A stretch of DNA of 6,937 bases from Candidatus Parvarchaeota archaeon (lineage in GTDB: Archaea > Nanobdellota > Nanobdellia > Parvarchaeales > Parvarchaeaceae), in contig JASHWD010000012.1 of the NCBI GenBank assembly GCA_030044235.1, forward strand, positions 1 to 6,937. Reading direction: 5' to 3'. The notes beneath the pieces are model-generated. The model made no database searches, was not told the origin of the DNA, and was given only the letters and a program-made list of their open reading frames with translations. Of the stretch, positions 5,699 through 6,937 are shown one piece after another. The position numbers and the translations under genes are program-made. The stretch's first letter is position 1. Each line of letters starts with the position of its first letter.

Positions 5699-6358
5699 AT
5701 GCAAAATAGCATATTAATGCCTGATGAAAAAATTATCAATTACAGGAAGCCGTCTATTTTAGGCGAACAAAAATTCTGGCTTGGCGCCATAATACTGGCA
5801 TTTTCCTTGGTTTGCTTTGTAATTTTTTCTATTTTATATCCGCAGTATAACTCTACACTTTCTAACATCCATAATTCTTTCCCTATCTTAGGTATCGGTA
5901 GCGGCGTTTCCCCGCTTAACAGCATCCCACTATTGCCTACAGTTCTCTTAATTATCGGTTTTGGATACTTATTATACGCTGAATTTGAGGTATACTTTAA
6001 AGAATTTACGATAACAAATATGCGCATAATATTCCAACATGGGGTGCTTGTCAGAGACGCAAATATAGTTCTTCCACGAATGGTATCTGATGTACTAGTT
6101 GATGTAAGCATAATAGATAGGATAATCGGTTTAGGAAAGATAATTATAAGGTCCACTGATGCCGGTCGCCCAGACGTCGTAATAAGTGGGATATCCGAAC
6201 CATACAAATTCCAGGACGACATAATAAAGTTGGTATCAAAAGGCCCGAGCACCGAAGCGCCTACACCGCCGCCACCTCCCTCTCCGCCCCCGGTAAAGGA
6301 GGAGAAAGAAGATGAGACTAATAAAGACGAAGACGATGGAACTGGCAAAACTAATTAG
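5699..6358 (+). CDS. Two-TM membrane protein with bacterial-type PH domain (DUF304-like) and Pro-rich acidic tail
   Basis: This protein has 219 residues from the chosen start. A short polar N-terminus precedes TM1 (about 26-48), a Gly/Pro/Ser-rich outer loop (49-75) and TM2 (76-96). A PH-like domain follows (97-181): VYFKEFTITNMRIIFQHGVL, then VLPRMVSDVLVDVSIIDRIIGLGKIIIRST, and a last strand plus helix ending at LVSKG. The T-x-T/N-x-R-I-I pattern and the R-x-x-G-x-G-x-I-x-I-R-S pattern are typical of the bPH_2 (DUF304/YdbS-like) family. Its function is generally unknown and its members sit at the membrane. Oddly, the protein ends in a polyproline stretch (P190-194, P196-198) followed by a strongly acidic, hydrophilic tail (200-219). 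The frame is open further upstream to 5447, but that part is antisense to the hypothetical gene and lacks a promoter. The 3' end overlaps the next gene by 47 bases. Confidence 0.8.
   Translation: MQNSILMPDEKIINYRKPSILGEQKFWLGAIILAFSLVCFVIFSILYPQYNSTLSNIHNSFPILGIGSGVSPLNSIPLLPTVLLIIGFGYLLYAEFEVYFKEFTITNMRIIFQHGVLVRDANIVLPRMVSDVLVDVSIIDRIIGLGKIIIRSTDAGRPDVVISGISEPYKFQDDIIKLVSKGPSTEAPTPPPPPSPPPVKEEKEDETNKDEDDGTGKTN
6275..6304 (+). promoter_or_regulatory. Shine-Dalgarno site embedded in PH-gene codons, with complementary upstream tract
   Basis: AAAGGAGGAG at 6295-6304 contains GGAGG (6298-6302), 9 bases from the ATG at 6312. This is canonical spacing and selects 6312 over the in-frame ATG at 6336. 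In the upstream frame the same bases are Lys-Glu-Glu codons. Just before it, the proline codons contain CCTCC (6275-6279) and TCTCC (6281-6285), which can pair with GGAGG and GGAGA. The ribosome-binding role is well supported; sequestration by pairing is inferred. Confidence 0.7.
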
Positions 6359-6937
6359 AGCTTCCGGTTTCTTCCTATCAAGCGTAGTTACCATAAGCCT
6401 AGCGATAATGTTTCTTGAGATAATCCAATCAAATTTAATATCATTGTCAGGTTTCGTTTTTATAATACCTCTATTTGCCGCGAGTATCCTACTAAGATCT
6501 TTTACGTGGAAAAGGCTTTATGATGTTTCAAGAAACTTTCTTTATTTTATTACAGCGGCGCTCGTACTAGTGCTTGGATTTGCTTTATTGATTTTATTCA
6601 TAATTTGGGCATCATCGCAAACTATTCTATACCCTCTCTCTTATTATTCTGGGATGCTTACCCTAGTAGGGATATCTTTACTTTGGGCGGTTTATTCCTG
6701 CGCAGAGTTTGTTTCGGTATATAATTTATTTAACAAAAAAATTTACAACTTTTCTAAGATACTTATCATCCCAATAATACTTACAGAAGCTTCGATTGCA
6801 TTTCTTGTTGGGGATTTTAGCTATGTTTTACCGATAAGCCTATTCATATTGGCTATTTCAACCGCAATTATGGGGCTTGGATTCTTATTCGATAATCCAA
6901 AAATAAGCTTGACCGATTCCCGAAAAGTTACTTCCTT
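6312..6937 (+). CDS. Multi-pass membrane protein, orphan, truncated by the window edge
   Basis: The frame from ATG 6312 stays open to the last base (208 codons), so the C-terminus is outside the window. The N-terminus MRLIKTKTMELAKLIR is basic, as expected for a cytoplasmic end. About six hydrophobic segments follow at residues 18-38, 45-62, 77-100, 112-135, 148-167 and 171-193; a polar stretch (DNPKISLTDSRK) begins at 194. I see no catalytic motif and do not recognise a family. The loop between TM2 and TM3 (RSFTWKRLYDVSRN, 62-75) is positively charged, which would place it inside. The start is set by GGAGG 9 bases upstream. The gene overlaps the PH-domain gene by 47 bases in the +1 frame, so the two are surely one transcript and the products may act together in the membrane. 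Confidence 0.8.
   Translation, partial: MRLIKTKTMELAKLIRASGFFLSSVVTISLAIMFLEIIQSNLISLSGFVFIIPLFAASILLRSFTWKRLYDVSRNFLYFITAALVLVLGFALLILFIIWASSQTILYPLSYYSGMLTLVGISLLWAVYSCAEFVSVYNLFNKKIYNFSKILIIPIILTEASIAFLVGDFSYVLPISLFILAISTAIMGLGFLFDNPKISLTDSRKVTS

Noticed and set aside
5740..6348. 202-codon open frame antisense to the PH-domain gene
   Set aside because: It is the shadow of a recognisable PH-domain protein; its Gly/Ser-rich sequence simply mirrors the proline and acidic codons on the other strand, and no promoter fits.

Overview
The window comes from an archaeon. It carries a 20S proteasome beta precursor with a short propeptide, the archaeal KH/beta-CASP termination nuclease aCPSF1 (FttA), a Dph6-type diphthamide synthetase, and BRE/TATA promoters placed about 24-30 bases before start codons, as expected for leaderless mRNAs. 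Coding sequence is AT-rich with many ATA and AGA codons. A small-genome archaeal lineage (DPANN-like, for example Micrarchaeota or Parvarchaeota) is a guess; the lineage cannot be fixed from this sequence alone. No tRNA, rRNA, CRISPR array or mobile element was seen.

Left part (1-1829): a parvulin-type prolyl isomerase runs off the left edge on the minus strand. It is divergent from an unrecognised 291-residue soluble protein with a HEIGH zinc-protease motif. Next come a 149-base AT-rich spacer with two TATA-like boxes and the proteasome beta subunit. A folding enzyme, a putative metalloprotease and a proteasome subunit together look like a protein quality-control neighbourhood, although only the proteasome call is secure in function.

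Centre (1864-4384): aCPSF1/FttA follows psmB by 34 bases and is probably co-transcribed with it. Its nuclease residues are intact, but the RNA-binding loop of its second KH domain appears to have lost the GxxG signature. A P-loop kinase resembling the archaeal UPF0200 group follows from its own promoter; its Walker A motif is atypical.

Right-centre (4381-5591, minus): a two-gene operon runs against the kinase. It encodes an unrecognised 172-residue soluble protein and, 2 bases later, Dph6. The dph6 and kinase stop codons interlock in a TTAA palindrome, and the likely U-tract terminator of dph6 lies inside the kinase gene.

Right end (5699-6937): a two-TM protein with a bacterial-type PH domain and a proline-rich then acidic tail overlaps by 47 bases the start of a six-TM orphan membrane protein that is cut by the window edge. 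The only Shine-Dalgarno site that clearly fixes a start codon in the window lies inside the tail-coding region of the PH gene, just after a polyproline stretch. This suggests translational coupling and is the most unusual local arrangement here. Nothing in the window amounts to a demonstrably new multi-gene system.
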